DNA from: NCEH01 sp043195135
GTDB taxonomy: Bacteria > Pseudomonadota > Alphaproteobacteria > Rhizobiales > Xanthobacteraceae
Reading direction: 5' to 3' (one strand)
Length of the DNA: 64,000 nucleotides
NCBI RefSeq assembly: GCF_043195135.1
Contig: NZ_JBAFWP010000018.1
In this document: piece by piece, positions 16,749 to 25,239 of the stretch
Layout: each line of letters starts with the position of its first letter
Numbering within the stretch: the first letter of the stretch is position 1
Program-made: the position numbers and the translations under genes
Notes under the pieces: generated by a model
What the model was told of the DNA's origin: nothing
The model's database searches: none
The model's input: the letters and a program-made list of their open reading frames with translations, nothing else

Positions 16749-17888
16749 ATGGCTCTGATCAACTACCTCACGCGCATCCAGTTCGGATTCGGCTCCGTCT
16801 CGCTGCTGCAAGACGAGTGCGAACTGATCCCGATCCGCCGCCCCTTGATCGTCACCGACGCGGGCGTGCGCAAGGCTGGCATTCTCGACACGATCCTGGA
16901 ACAGCTTTCTGCGAAAACCGTCGCGACGATCTTCGACGCGACGCCGCCCAATCCCAACGAAGCCGCCGTGCGCGCCGCCCTCGCGGCCTATCGCGAGGGG
17001 GAATGCGACGGCATCATCGCCGTCGGCGGCGGCTCCTCCATCGACCTCGCCAAGGGGGTCGCGGTGTGCGCGGCCCATGACGGGCCGCTGAAGAGCTTCG
17101 CCGTGATCGAGGGCGGGGTGGAGCGCATCACCGCCGCCACCGCGCCGGTGATCGCCATTCCCACCACCGCCGGCACCGGCAGCGAGGTCGGGCGCGGGGC
17201 GATCCTGATCCTCGACGACGGGCGCAAGGTGGGCGTGCTCTCGCCCTATCTCATTCCCAAGGTGGCGATCTGCGATCCCGATCTGACCCTGAGCCTGCCG
17301 CCCTTGCTCACGGCGGCGACCGGCATGGACGCCCTGTCCCATTGCATCGAGACCTATCTCTCCGCCGCCTTCAATCCGCCCGCCGACGGCATCGCGCTCG
17401 AAGGGTTGCGCCGCGCCTGGACCCATATCGGCCGCGCCACCCACGACCCGAGCGACCGCGAGGCGCGGCTGAACATGATGAGCGCCTCCATGCAGGGCGC
17501 CATGGCGTTCCAGAAGGGGCTCGGCTGCGTGCACAGCCTCAGCCATTCGCTGGGCGGTATCAATCCGCGCCTGCACCACGGCACGTTGAACGCCATCCTC
17601 CTGCCGGCGGTGCTGGACTTCAACAAGGACAGCGACTCGGCCCGGCACGAGCACAAATTGGAGCGCCTCGCCCAGGTGATGGGCCTTGGCGACGCCGATG
17701 AGGTGGGCCCCACCCTCCGCGCTGCCACCGAGCATCTCGGCCTGCCCGCCAGCCTCGGCGCGGTGGGCGTCGGCGAGGATCTGTTCGCCGGCATCATCAA
17801 GGGTGCGGTGGCCGACCATTGCCACAAGACCAATCCGCGCGAGGCGACCCCGGACGATTACGCGCGGATGCTCGCACAATCCCTCTAA
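16749..17888 (+). CDS. Iron-containing alcohol dehydrogenase
   Basis: 379-residue group III (iron-dependent) alcohol dehydrogenase; oxidises an alcohol or reduces an aldehyde or ketone with NAD(P). GGGSSID (93-99) binds the nucleotide. Metal ligands expected in GMDALSHCIE (Asp, His) and in the HSLSHSLGG/HHG region (two His) are present. GGGGGA before ATG 16749 supports this start. It is the first gene of a run with an MFS importer, followed by SDR and OYE genes, which suggests uptake and breakdown of an organic acid or hydroxy compound. Maleylacetate reductase is a possible alternative within the same superfamily. Confidence 0.88.
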   Translation: MALINYLTRIQFGFGSVSLLQDECELIPIRRPLIVTDAGVRKAGILDTILEQLSAKTVATIFDATPPNPNEAAVRAALAAYREGECDGIIAVGGGSSIDLAKGVAVCAAHDGPLKSFAVIEGGVERITAATAPVIAIPTTAGTGSEVGRGAILILDDGRKVGVLSPYLIPKVAICDPDLTLSLPPLLTAATGMDALSHCIETYLSAAFNPPADGIALEGLRRAWTHIGRATHDPSDREARLNMMSASMQGAMAFQKGLGCVHSLSHSLGGINPRLHHGTLNAILLPAVLDFNKDSDSARHEHKLERLAQVMGLGDADEVGPTLRAATEHLGLPASLGAVGVGEDLFAGIIKGAVADHCHKTNPREATPDDYARMLAQSL

Positions 17889-18026
17889 GGCCAGCGTCCC
17901 CGGTCTTCGAAGGGCGGCGGCGCATACGCCAGGGCGCCGCCTGCGCAACGATCTAATTGATTTAAAAACAAATCTTGGTTCGCGCTCAGCGCGTCAAGGA
18001 CCAAAAATCGTGGGAGGGAACCTCAG

Positions 18027-19409
18027 ATGAATATCAAGACGTCCGTCGGCCAAACCGCCGCCTCGGTGGCGCAGGCAACCGATGCGGTGATCCGCAAGGC
18101 GGGATGGCGCATTGTGCCGCTGTTCATGGCGTGCTTCGTGGTCGCCTATCTGGACCGCGTGAACGTGAGCTTCGCCAAGCTGCAGATGCAGAGCGAGCTG
18201 GGCTTTTCCGAAGCGGCCTACGGCCTCGGCGCCAGCATCTTCTTCATCGGCTACCTGCTGTTCGAGATTCCCTCCAACATGATCCTGGCCAAGGTCGGCG
18301 CGCGGCGCTGGATCGCGCGGATCATGATCAGCTGGGGCATCGCCTCGGCGGTGATGATGTTCGTGACCTCTGAGTATGCGTTTTATGCGCTGCGCTTCCT
18401 GCTCGGCGTGCTGGAGGCGGGGTTCGTTCCGGGCGCCGTGTATTGCTTCACCCACTGGTTCCCCGCCTCCCAGCGCGGCCGCATCAACTCGCTGTTCTTC
18501 ATGTCCATCGGCATCTGCGGGCTGATCGGCGGGCCGATCTCGGGCGCCATCATGAAGTTCATGGACGGCGTCGCGGGCCTCGGCGGCTGGCAATGGCTGT
18601 TCCTGCTGGAAGGCATCCCCTCCGTGGTGCTCGGCTTCGTGGTGCTGATGGTGCTGGACGACCAGGTGGACGACGCCAAATGGCTCACATCCGAGGAAAA
18701 GGCCCTGCTGAAGGCCCGCCTCGCCCAGGATCCCAAGGTCGGGAACGCCCATTCCTTCGGCGCCGCCCTGCGCGAGCCGGTGACTTATGTGTTCTCGCTG
18801 ATCTATCTCGGCCTCGCCATGGGCATCTACGGCATCATCTTCTGGATGCCCCAATTGGTGAAGACCGCCGGCACCACCGACACCTTCGTCATCGGCATCC
18901 TCACCTCCCTGCCCTATCTGATCGCGCTCGTCTTGATCCCGCTGATCGCCCGCAGCTCCGACCGCTCCGGCGAGCGGCGCTGGCATCTCGGCGCCTGCGC
19001 GGTGGCCGGCGCGGTGGGCTATGTGATCTGCGGCGCGTTCGGCAACAGCCTGATCGCGCTGCTGCTCGGCCTCACCATCGCGGCGACCGGCATCATCGGC
19101 TCGTTCGGCCTGTTCTGGCTGCTGCCGCAGCGGGTGCTGTCCGGCCTTGCCGCCGCTTCCGGCATTGCGCTGATCAATTCGGTCGGCCAGATCGGCGGCA
19201 TCATCGGGCCCTATATGGTGGGCGTGGTGAAGGATGCCACCGGCAGCGCGTCCATGGCGCTGTATGTGATCGCGGCCGTCTGCGGCGCCTCGGCGGTGCT
19301 GATCATGTGGTGCCTGCCGCGCAAGCTCTATCTGCGCGACACCCAGGCCCGCGCCGTCGGCGCCTCCCTGGACCCCGGCCTGCTCGTCGCCACGCCGCGC
19401 GAGATCTAG
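18027..19409 (+). CDS. MFS transporter, anion:cation symporter type
   Basis: 460 residues with about 12 membrane helices, major facilitator superfamily. The N-terminal pattern RIVPLFMACFVVAYLDRVNV, followed by GASIFFIGYLLFEIPSNMIL, is characteristic of the ACS family (tartrate, phthalate, glucarate and hydroxyphenylacetate carriers). A GGAGGGAA sequence upstream of ATG 18027 is a strong ribosome site. It follows the iron alcohol dehydrogenase by 138 bp and precedes two further redox enzymes, so it likely imports their substrate. The substrate itself is not evident. Confidence 0.9.
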   Translation: MNIKTSVGQTAASVAQATDAVIRKAGWRIVPLFMACFVVAYLDRVNVSFAKLQMQSELGFSEAAYGLGASIFFIGYLLFEIPSNMILAKVGARRWIARIMISWGIASAVMMFVTSEYAFYALRFLLGVLEAGFVPGAVYCFTHWFPASQRGRINSLFFMSIGICGLIGGPISGAIMKFMDGVAGLGGWQWLFLLEGIPSVVLGFVVLMVLDDQVDDAKWLTSEEKALLKARLAQDPKVGNAHSFGAALREPVTYVFSLIYLGLAMGIYGIIFWMPQLVKTAGTTDTFVIGILTSLPYLIALVLIPLIARSSDRSGERRWHLGACAVAGAVGYVICGAFGNSLIALLLGLTIAATGIIGSFGLFWLLPQRVLSGLAAASGIALINSVGQIGGIIGPYMVGVVKDATGSASMALYVIAAVCGASAVLIMWCLPRKLYLRDTQARAVGASLDPGLLVATPREI

Positions 19410-19473
19410 GGCGGATAGATGTTCGGCGGCTTGGTGCATGCGGGATGGTGCGCGCCATTGCCTTTCACCAGCT

Positions 19474-19580
19474 GTCATGGCCGGGCGTGTCCCGGCCACC
19501 CACGCCGAGCCGCTCGTGCGGGCCTTGAAAAGCCGGCACCAACGGTGCCACGTGGATGCAGGACAAGCGCGCGCATGACG
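19474..19580. repeat. Extragenic palindromic repeat
   Basis: The left part GTCATGGCCGGGCGTGTC and the right part ACAAGCGCGCGCATGAC are near inverted complements, and nested shorter repeats (GGCCGGG...CCCGGCC) lie within. Intergenic units beginning GTCATGGCCGGG and ending in CATGACG recur in alphaproteobacteria; this is recalled from the group, not looked up. It sits in the 339-bp gap between the MFS and SDR genes. Confidence 0.6.
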
Positions 19581-19748
19581 CCGTTCTGCTGAAAGCGCGC
19601 CGCTCTGCCGCAAGCGCGTTAGGCCAGGAAGGTCGATCAGTCCTCGGGCGGTTTTCCAAGTCCCATAAAACGGGACACCGCCCCAATCCCCTTGAGCCGT
19701 CGGCGCGGGTGCGCCGGCGGTTTGTTCTGATATTGGGAGGTGCCGGCC

Positions 19749-20522
19749 ATGTCCGGAATTGAACGCTTCAGCCTCGCGGGCAAGGTCGTGATGATCACCG
19801 GCGCGAGCAAGGGGCTCGGACGGGCCATCGCGCTCGCCTGCGCGGCCTGCGGGGCCGATCTCGTGCTCGGCGCGCGCGACCTCGTGCAGACCGAGGCCGT
19901 GGCCGAGGCGTGCCGCGCGCTGGGGCGGCAAGCGTTCGCCGCGACGCTCGACGTTACCGACAGCGCCTCCATCGACGCCTTTCTCGCCGCCGCGCTCCAG
20001 GCGAGAGGGCAAATCGACGTGCTGGTGAACAATGCCGGCTTCACCATCGTGAAGCCCGCCGTCGATTTCACCGCGGAGGAGTTCGACCGCATCAACGACA
20101 TCAATTTCAAGGGCGCGTTCTTCGTCGCGACGGCGGTGGCGCGCGCCATGATCGCGCGGAAGGTGCAGGGCGCGGTGATCAACATCAGCTCCCAGGCGGG
20201 CCATGTGGGCGCCCCGTTCCGCGCCGTCTATGCCGGCAGCAAGGGCGCGCTCAACCAGCTCACCACCACGCTCGCCGGCGAATGGGCGCCCCATGGCATC
20301 ACCGTCAACGGCGTCTCGCCCACCTTCACGCGCTCGGACATGCTTGAAAAAGCCATGGAGAATGCCGACTTCCGGGCCATGGTCGCGCGGGTTCCGCTCG
20401 GCCGCCCGGCGGAGCCCGACGAGATCGCCTCCGCCGTCATCTTTCTCGCCAGCGGGGCGGCGCGCATGGTCACGGGTCACACGCTGCTTGTGGACGGCGG
20501 CTATACGGCCATCCGAAGCTAG
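19749..20522 (+). CDS. Short-chain dehydrogenase/reductase
   Basis: 257-residue classical SDR, NAD(P)-dependent and cytosolic. TGASKGLG (17-24) is the nucleotide motif, NNAG (94-97) the structural motif, Ser147-148, Tyr161 and Lys165 (YAGSK) the catalytic set. The C-terminal VTGHTLLVDGGY is typical of FabG/gluconate 5-dehydrogenase-like members. GGGAGG lies eight bases before ATG 19749. It follows the MFS gene by 339 bp and precedes an Old Yellow Enzyme gene by 167 bp. Together these suggest a catabolic or redox cluster; the substrate is not known. Confidence 0.92.
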   Translation: MSGIERFSLAGKVVMITGASKGLGRAIALACAACGADLVLGARDLVQTEAVAEACRALGRQAFAATLDVTDSASIDAFLAAALQARGQIDVLVNNAGFTIVKPAVDFTAEEFDRINDINFKGAFFVATAVARAMIARKVQGAVINISSQAGHVGAPFRAVYAGSKGALNQLTTTLAGEWAPHGITVNGVSPTFTRSDMLEKAMENADFRAMVARVPLGRPAEPDEIASAVIFLASGAARMVTGHTLLVDGGYTAIRS

Positions 20523-20689
20523 GCCCGCCATGTCCGCCCGCCGCTCCCGCGCAGTCCGCGCCAGCCCCTGCGTTCCGAGTACCGCGTCTTTCGGTTCCGC
20601 GTTCCCCTTCGCCTGCCCCTACCCCTGCCCCTTCCCCCGGACCGCCGCGGCGCCATCCGCGCGCGGCGACGCCTGATCGAGGAGTCTCC

Positions 20690-21808
20690 ATGACCACCAC
20701 GCTGTTCACGCCCCTCGCCCTCGGCCCTTATGAGCTTGCGCATCGCGTGGTGATGCCGCCGCTGACCCGCATGCGCGCCGGGCCGGGCGGCGTGCCGCGC
20801 GCCCTCAATGTGGAATATTATGCCCAGCGCGCCACCAAGGGCGGCCTGATCATCGGCGAGGGGGCGCAGATCTCCCCCATGGGCCAGGGCATGCCGGGAA
20901 CCCCGGGCATCCACTCCCCCGAGCAGATCGCCGGCTGGAAGCAGGTGACCGACGCGGTGCATGCCAAGGGCGGGCTGATGTTCCTGCAATTGTGGCATGT
21001 GGGCCGCATCTCCCATTCCTCCCACCTGCCCGGCGGCGCCCTGCCGGTGGCGCCCTCGGCCATTGCCGCCGCGGGCAACGCCTTCACCTCCACCTTCGAG
21101 CGGGTGCCGTTCCAGACCCCGCGCGCGCTTGAGACCGACGAGCTTCCCGCGCTGATCGAAAGCTATGCCCAGGCCGCGCGCAACGCGCTTGCCGCCGGCT
21201 TCGACGGTGTCGAGATCCACGGCGCCAACGGCTATCTGCTGGAAGAATTCCTGCACGCCCGCACCAACCACCGCACCGATGCCTATGGCGGCTCCATCGA
21301 GAACCGGGCGCGCCTGGTGGTGGAGGTGGCGCAGGCGGTGGCGGAGGCGGTCGGCGCCGAGCGCACCGGCATCCGCCTGTCGCCTTATGGCATCGCCAAT
21401 GACAGCGGCGAGCCGGAGCCGCTGCCGCTCTATACCCATCTGATCAGCGAACTGGCGAAGGTGGGCCTCGCCTATCTCCACCTCATCGAGCCGCGCGCCA
21501 GCGGCGCCGGCCAGGCCGAGGTGGACCACAAGGACGTGCCCTCGGCCGCCGAGCTGTTCCGGTCCGTATGGCCGCGCGTGCTGATCGCCGCCGGCAATTT
21601 CAAGCCGGATGGGGCGCAGGCCATGGTGGCCGCCGGCACCGCCGACGCCATCGCCTTCGGCCGCCTGTTCATCTCCAATCCCGACCTGCCCGAGCGGATC
21701 CGCCTCGGTGCGCCCCTCACCCCCTACAATCGCGCCACCTTCTATGGCGGCGAGGAGGTCGGCTACACCGACTATCCCCGGCTCGGCGAAGCCCAGGCGG
21801 CCGAATAG
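20690..21808 (+). CDS. Old Yellow Enzyme family alkene reductase
   Basis: 372-residue FMN-dependent ene-reductase of the OYE/NemA family; reduces activated C=C bonds (enones, maleimides, some nitroesters) with NAD(P)H in the cytosol. HRVVMPPLTR is the N-terminal FMN-binding strand; EIHGANGYLLEEFL carries the paired His177/Asn180 that bind the substrate carbonyl, and Tyr182 is the proton donor. The RTDAYGGSIENRAR segment and IAFGRLFISNPDLP complete the barrel. GAGGAG precedes the start. The gene closes the redox cluster begun by the iron alcohol dehydrogenase. Confidence 0.95.
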   Translation: MTTTLFTPLALGPYELAHRVVMPPLTRMRAGPGGVPRALNVEYYAQRATKGGLIIGEGAQISPMGQGMPGTPGIHSPEQIAGWKQVTDAVHAKGGLMFLQLWHVGRISHSSHLPGGALPVAPSAIAAAGNAFTSTFERVPFQTPRALETDELPALIESYAQAARNALAAGFDGVEIHGANGYLLEEFLHARTNHRTDAYGGSIENRARLVVEVAQAVAEAVGAERTGIRLSPYGIANDSGEPEPLPLYTHLISELAKVGLAYLHLIEPRASGAGQAEVDHKDVPSAAELFRSVWPRVLIAAGNFKPDGAQAMVAAGTADAIAFGRLFISNPDLPERIRLGAPLTPYNRATFYGGEEVGYTDYPRLGEAQAAE

Positions 21809-22236
21809 CGGCGCGCGCCCCGGGGGGGGTACGCGCAGGCGCCGCCCCACCCTCCCCGCGCACCGGGCCCCTCTCCCGCATGCGGGGGAGGGTCAGGGCG
21901 CGGGGAATAGGGGTGAATAGGGGGATGGCGCGGGGGCGCGCCAGGGATCGCAGGCTGCACCGTCGCCGGACGGCGGGTGCGACCTCCCGCCCGCGTGCGC
22001 GACGGCCGGGGGCGGTGACGGGAACCGTCACCGGGGCAAAAAACCTCCTGCCCGCGCGCGAGCGGCCGGGGACATTTTATCCGGATAATTCCACCCGAAG
22101 GCAGCGCCGCGCCCGGGCGAGCGTGAAATCACATCCGCGCCGACGAAATCCGCGCTTCTTTTCACGGAACAGCGGCGAATGCGGGGGTTTATCGCGCGGT
22201 GATCGCCTTCTCCGCCCGATTCGTCGGCGAACGGCA
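21809..22236. other. Gene-free stretch with inverted repeats
   Basis: 428 bp between the OYE gene and tRNA-Glu. It contains two inverted repeats: CCCTCTCCCGCATGCGGGGGAGGG-like at 21868-21893, near the OYE 3' end, and a perfect 9-bp stem CGGTGACGG/CCGTCACCG with a GAA loop at 22013-22033. The second half becomes AT-richer near 22140. I see no convincing gene. Confidence 0.6.
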
Positions 22237-22311
22237 TGGCGCGCCCTAGGGGAGTCGAACCCCTCTCTCCACCGTGAAAGGGTGGCGTCCTAACCGATAG
22301 ACGAAGGGCGC
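22237..22311 (-). tRNA. tRNA-Glu (anticodon UUC)
   Basis: On the minus strand the gene starts GCGCCCTTCGTC at 22311. Acceptor GCGCCCT pairs with AGGGCGC, the anticodon stem CCACC/GGTGG encloses CTTTCAC (anticodon TTC), and the T loop is TTCGACT. The encoded CCA is the complement of 22237-22239. Confidence 0.97.
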
Positions 22312-22489
22312 AAAGCGCGTGGCCCTTATAGGGGCAGGTGTTCCGGCGGGCAAGACCTTACCCGCCGAAACACCTCAGCCTGTGGATGATCTCCGCCGAC
22401 AACCGGCGGAAGTCACAAAATATGTATTTGTCGACAGATGCTTACAGGATCGACGCCACGGAAGTGCCGGCGGCCTCGGAGCTTCGATC

Positions 22490-22912
22490 TCACCATTTTC
22501 CGGTATTGGGCATCGAGGCCCAGGGCTCCTGCGGAGGCTTGGGGCCGCCTTTTTGCAGCAACTCCACCGAGACATTGTCGGGCGAGCGCACGAACGCCAT
22601 GTAACCGTCGCGCGGCGGCCGGTTGATGGTCACCCCGCCGGCCTGGAGCCGCTCGCAAAGCCCATAGATATCATCGACTTCGAAGGCGAGATGGCCGAAA
22701 TTGCGCCCCTCGCCATAGGGCTCCTTGTCCCAATTGTAGGTCAGCTCGATCTCGGCGATATTCTCCTGGCCCGGAGGCGCGAGGAAGACCAGCGTGTAGC
22801 GGCCCTGCGGCACCTCCTTGCGGCGCACCTCGCGCAAGCCCAACTTATTGCAATAGAAATCCAGGGATTGGTCGATGTCGGTCACACGGACCATCGTGTG
22901 GAGGAAGCGCAT
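22490..22912 (-). CDS. gloA: Lactoylglutathione lyase (glyoxalase I)
   Basis: 140 residues; converts the methylglyoxal-glutathione adduct to S-lactoylglutathione, a cytosolic detoxification step. MRFLHTMVRVTD carries the first metal His (His5), IAEIELTYNWD the first Glu, GHLAFEVDDIY the second His and VSVELLQK the last Glu, giving a complete metal site. The start at 22912 gives the conserved MRFLHTM N-terminus. Its start is 51 bp from that of the divergent sirtuin gene. Confidence 0.95.
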   Translation of the reverse strand: MRFLHTMVRVTDIDQSLDFYCNKLGLREVRRKEVPQGRYTLVFLAPPGQENIAEIELTYNWDKEPYGEGRNFGHLAFEVDDIYGLCERLQAGGVTINRPPRDGYMAFVRSPDNVSVELLQKGGPKPPQEPWASMPNTGKW

Positions 22913-22963
22913 GACTGATCCTTGTCTGAACACAGGAGTGCCGGCAAGCGGCACGCGCAACGT

Positions 22964-23725
22964 ATGACTTTGGAAGCCGATCTCAAGTCCGCCCAGGCCA
23001 GGCTGGCGGAATATCTCGCGCAAGCCCATCACGCGGTCGCCTTCACCGGCGCCGGCCTCTCCACCGAATGCGGCATCCCCGATTTCCGTTCCCCCGGCGG
23101 GCTATGGACGCAGAACAAGCCGATCCCGTTCGAAATCTTCCTCGCTCATCGCGCCGCCCGCACCGAAGCCTGGCGGCGCAAGTTCGCGATGGACGCAGCC
23201 TTTTCAAACGCGAAGCCCGGCCGCGGCCATCTCGCCCTGGCGCGGCTGCTGCAAGGCGGGCAGCTCGCCGGCATCATCACCCAGAATATCGACGGGCTTC
23301 ACCAGGCCTCCGGCGTGCCGGGAGACGCGCTGGTGGAGCTGCACGGCAACGGCACCTATGCCACCTGCCTCGACTGCGAGGCGCGCTATGAACTGGACTG
23401 GGTGCGCACCCAGTTCCACGCCCACGGCGAGCTTGCGCCCGATTGTCCCGCTTGCGGCGGCCCGGTGAAGAGCGCAACCATTTCCTTCGGCCAATCCATG
23501 CCCCAGGGCGAGATGCTCCGCGCCGGTGCCATGACGCGCAGCAGCGACCTGTTCATCGTGATCGGCTCCTCGCTCGTGGTCTATCCGGCCGCGACGTTTC
23601 CGATTCGGGCCAAGCAGAACGGCGCGCGCCTCGTCATCCTCAATCGCGAGCCGACAGAGCTCGACGAGATCGCCGACCTTGTGGTGCGCGCCGAGATCGG
23701 CGACGTGCTTGCGCCCTTTGCCTGA
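22964..23725 (+). CDS. cobB: NAD-dependent protein deacylase (sirtuin)
   Basis: 253-residue Sir2-family enzyme that removes acyl groups from lysines using NAD. GAGLSTECGIPDFR (29-42) and TQNIDGLH (106-113) bind NAD; His127 in ELHGN is the catalytic base; zinc Cys are 135, 138, 161 and 164 (CLDC and CPAC). Like many alphaproteobacterial sirtuins it probably regulates acyl-CoA synthetases. ATG 22964 is chosen because upstream residues are not sirtuin-like. It is divergent from gloA. Confidence 0.93.
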   Translation: MTLEADLKSAQARLAEYLAQAHHAVAFTGAGLSTECGIPDFRSPGGLWTQNKPIPFEIFLAHRAARTEAWRRKFAMDAAFSNAKPGRGHLALARLLQGGQLAGIITQNIDGLHQASGVPGDALVELHGNGTYATCLDCEARYELDWVRTQFHAHGELAPDCPACGGPVKSATISFGQSMPQGEMLRAGAMTRSSDLFIVIGSSLVVYPAATFPIRAKQNGARLVILNREPTELDEIADLVVRAEIGDVLAPFA

Positions 23726-23856
23726 TTTCGGCCGTGCCTCTTCTCGCGGCAGCGAATCTGCCGGCCGACGCACCGGAAAGGGTGTGCGCGGCGCACATGT
23801 CTTGCTATCCTTGGCGCTTGAATCGATGGCCCGTAAGCGTAACGGTCGGGGTAGAC

Positions 23857-24435
23857 ATGGGCTCCTACGGACAAGGGCTTGGGCCGCATCCCATCGCCCC
23901 GTCAGAGGATCTGGCGGAAACCCCGGTGCGCCTCATCGAGGTGGCCGGTGCAATCAAATGGTTCGACGTCACCAAGGGGTACGGCTTCATCGTTCCCGAC
24001 AGCGGTGGCCCGGACATTCTCATCCATGTCACCTGCCTGCGCCGCGGCGGCTTCCAGACCGCCATGGAAGGCGCGCGGATCGTCTGCGAGGCGATCGAGC
24101 GCAGCAAGGGGATGCAGGCGTTCCGTGTCGTATCGCTGGATCTGTCCACGGCCACGCCCCCGTCCCTGCCCGCGACGCGCGCGCGCGCCACGATCGAGCC
24201 CAGCGGCGGCTTCGAGGCCGCCACGGTGAAATGGTTCAATCGCCTGCGGGGCTTCGGCTTCCTCACCCAAGGCGAGGACAAGCCGGACATCTTCGTCCAT
24301 ATGGAGACCCTGCGCCGGCGCGGCCTCACGGAATTGCGACCGGGGCAGGACGTGCAGGTTCGCTATGGTGACGGGCCGAAGGGCCTGATGGCGACCGACG
24401 TGAAGGTCGAGGACGGCCTGCCGGAAAAGCATTGA
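23857..24435 (+). CDS. Double cold-shock-domain protein
   Basis: 192 residues with two cold-shock domains in tandem: CSD1 at about 28-95 (IKWFDVTKGYGFIVPDSG, then DILIHV) and CSD2 at about 122-185 (TVKWFNRLRGFGFLTQGE, then DIFVHME). They are joined by a roughly 30-residue linker. Both RNP motifs remain, though CSD1 has Tyr where RNP1 usually has Phe. This two-domain form is characteristic of Rhizobiales and related groups; it is expected to bind nucleic acid, but its target is unknown. The DUF192 gene starts 9 bp downstream, so the two are co-transcribed. Confidence 0.92.
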   Translation: MGSYGQGLGPHPIAPSEDLAETPVRLIEVAGAIKWFDVTKGYGFIVPDSGGPDILIHVTCLRRGGFQTAMEGARIVCEAIERSKGMQAFRVVSLDLSTATPPSLPATRARATIEPSGGFEAATVKWFNRLRGFGFLTQGEDKPDIFVHMETLRRRGLTELRPGQDVQVRYGDGPKGLMATDVKVEDGLPEKH

Positions 24436-24444
24436 GGATTATTC

Positions 24445-24939
24445 ATGCTGCGTTTGACTTGGGCGGGCCCCCTGCTGCCCGCGCGCGTCCTTTCCGCCTG
24501 CGCGGCGCTGCTGCTGGCGCTGATCGCCGGGCTTTCCTTTGCCCAGGCTGCGGACGCGCCCCTTGAGGCGTTGGAAATCGCCACCCGCAAGGGTGTCGTG
24601 GTGCTGGAAGTCGAAGTTGCCCGCACCGAGCAACAACGCGAGACCGGCCTCATGTATCGCAAGGAATTGCCGGAACGACAGGGCATGCTGTTCGATTTCG
24701 GCAAGAGCGAGCCGGTCTATATGTGGATGAAGAACACCTTCATTCCGCTCGACATGCTGTTCGTCCGCGAAGACGGCACCATTGCCCGCATCGAGGAAAT
24801 GACAACGCCGTTTTCCACGCGCACCATCTCTTCCGGCGAGCCGGTGAAGGTTGTGGTGGAAATCTCCGGCGGCGCGGCGAAGCGGCTGGGCATTGCGCCG
24901 GGCGACCGGCTCTCGACCAGCTTGTTCAGCGCCAAATAG
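24445..24939 (+). CDS. DUF192 family exported protein
   Basis: 164 residues. A signal peptide ends around SFAQAAD (residue 36); the DUF192 domain (about 50-160) follows, containing RETGLMYRKELPERQGMLF and the central VYMWMKNTFIPLDMLFV, the family hallmark. The function of DUF192 proteins is unknown. It lies 9 bp after the double cold-shock gene, a conserved pairing in alphaproteobacteria by my recollection. A periplasmic or surface location is inferred. Confidence 0.9.
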   Translation: MLRLTWAGPLLPARVLSACAALLLALIAGLSFAQAADAPLEALEIATRKGVVVLEVEVARTEQQRETGLMYRKELPERQGMLFDFGKSEPVYMWMKNTFIPLDMLFVREDGTIARIEEMTTPFSTRTISSGEPVKVVVEISGGAAKRLGIAPGDRLSTSLFSAK

Positions 24940-25077
24940 GCGCCGCGGGAAGCAGAGCGGAACGCGCGTCGCCCTGCCGGTTCCTCTTGAATTTGCCAGC
25001 TTGTTGCGCGTTATTCCCGCCTGCCCCTTGCGGGGCCTCGTTTATAAAACTAAGGAAAGCGAAGGCGCTTCGCCCGT

Positions 25078-25154
25078 CGGAGCATAGCGCAGCCCGGTAG
25101 CGCATCTGCTTTGGGAGCAGAGGGTCGCAGGTTCGAATCCTGCTGCTCCGACCA
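25078..25154 (+). tRNA. tRNA-Pro (anticodon UGG)
   Basis: Starts CGGAGCATAGCGCAG at 25078. Acceptor CGGAGCA pairs with TGCTCCG; anticodon stem TCTGC/GCAGA encloses TTTGGGA (anticodon TGG); T arm GCAGG/CCTGC with TTCGAAT. CCA is encoded at the 3' end. Confidence 0.97.
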
Positions 25155-25239
25155 TCTTTTCTTCCATGCGCGGATCTTTGCGGTCGTGCCGGGCGGAAGT
25201 TTTCGCGAATCCTCCCAGGGGGCCCCCGCGCCTTAACGC

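Noticed and set aside
17994..20531. Open frame of 845 codons on the minus strand across the MFS and SDR genes
   Set aside because: It is antisense to two well-supported genes, is rich in His/Gly/Asp/Arg as expected for GC-rich shadow frames, and matches no family.
22013..22033. Rho-independent terminator (9-bp stem with GAA loop)
   Set aside because: The stem is perfect, but no T tract follows on either strand; it is kept only as an inverted repeat.
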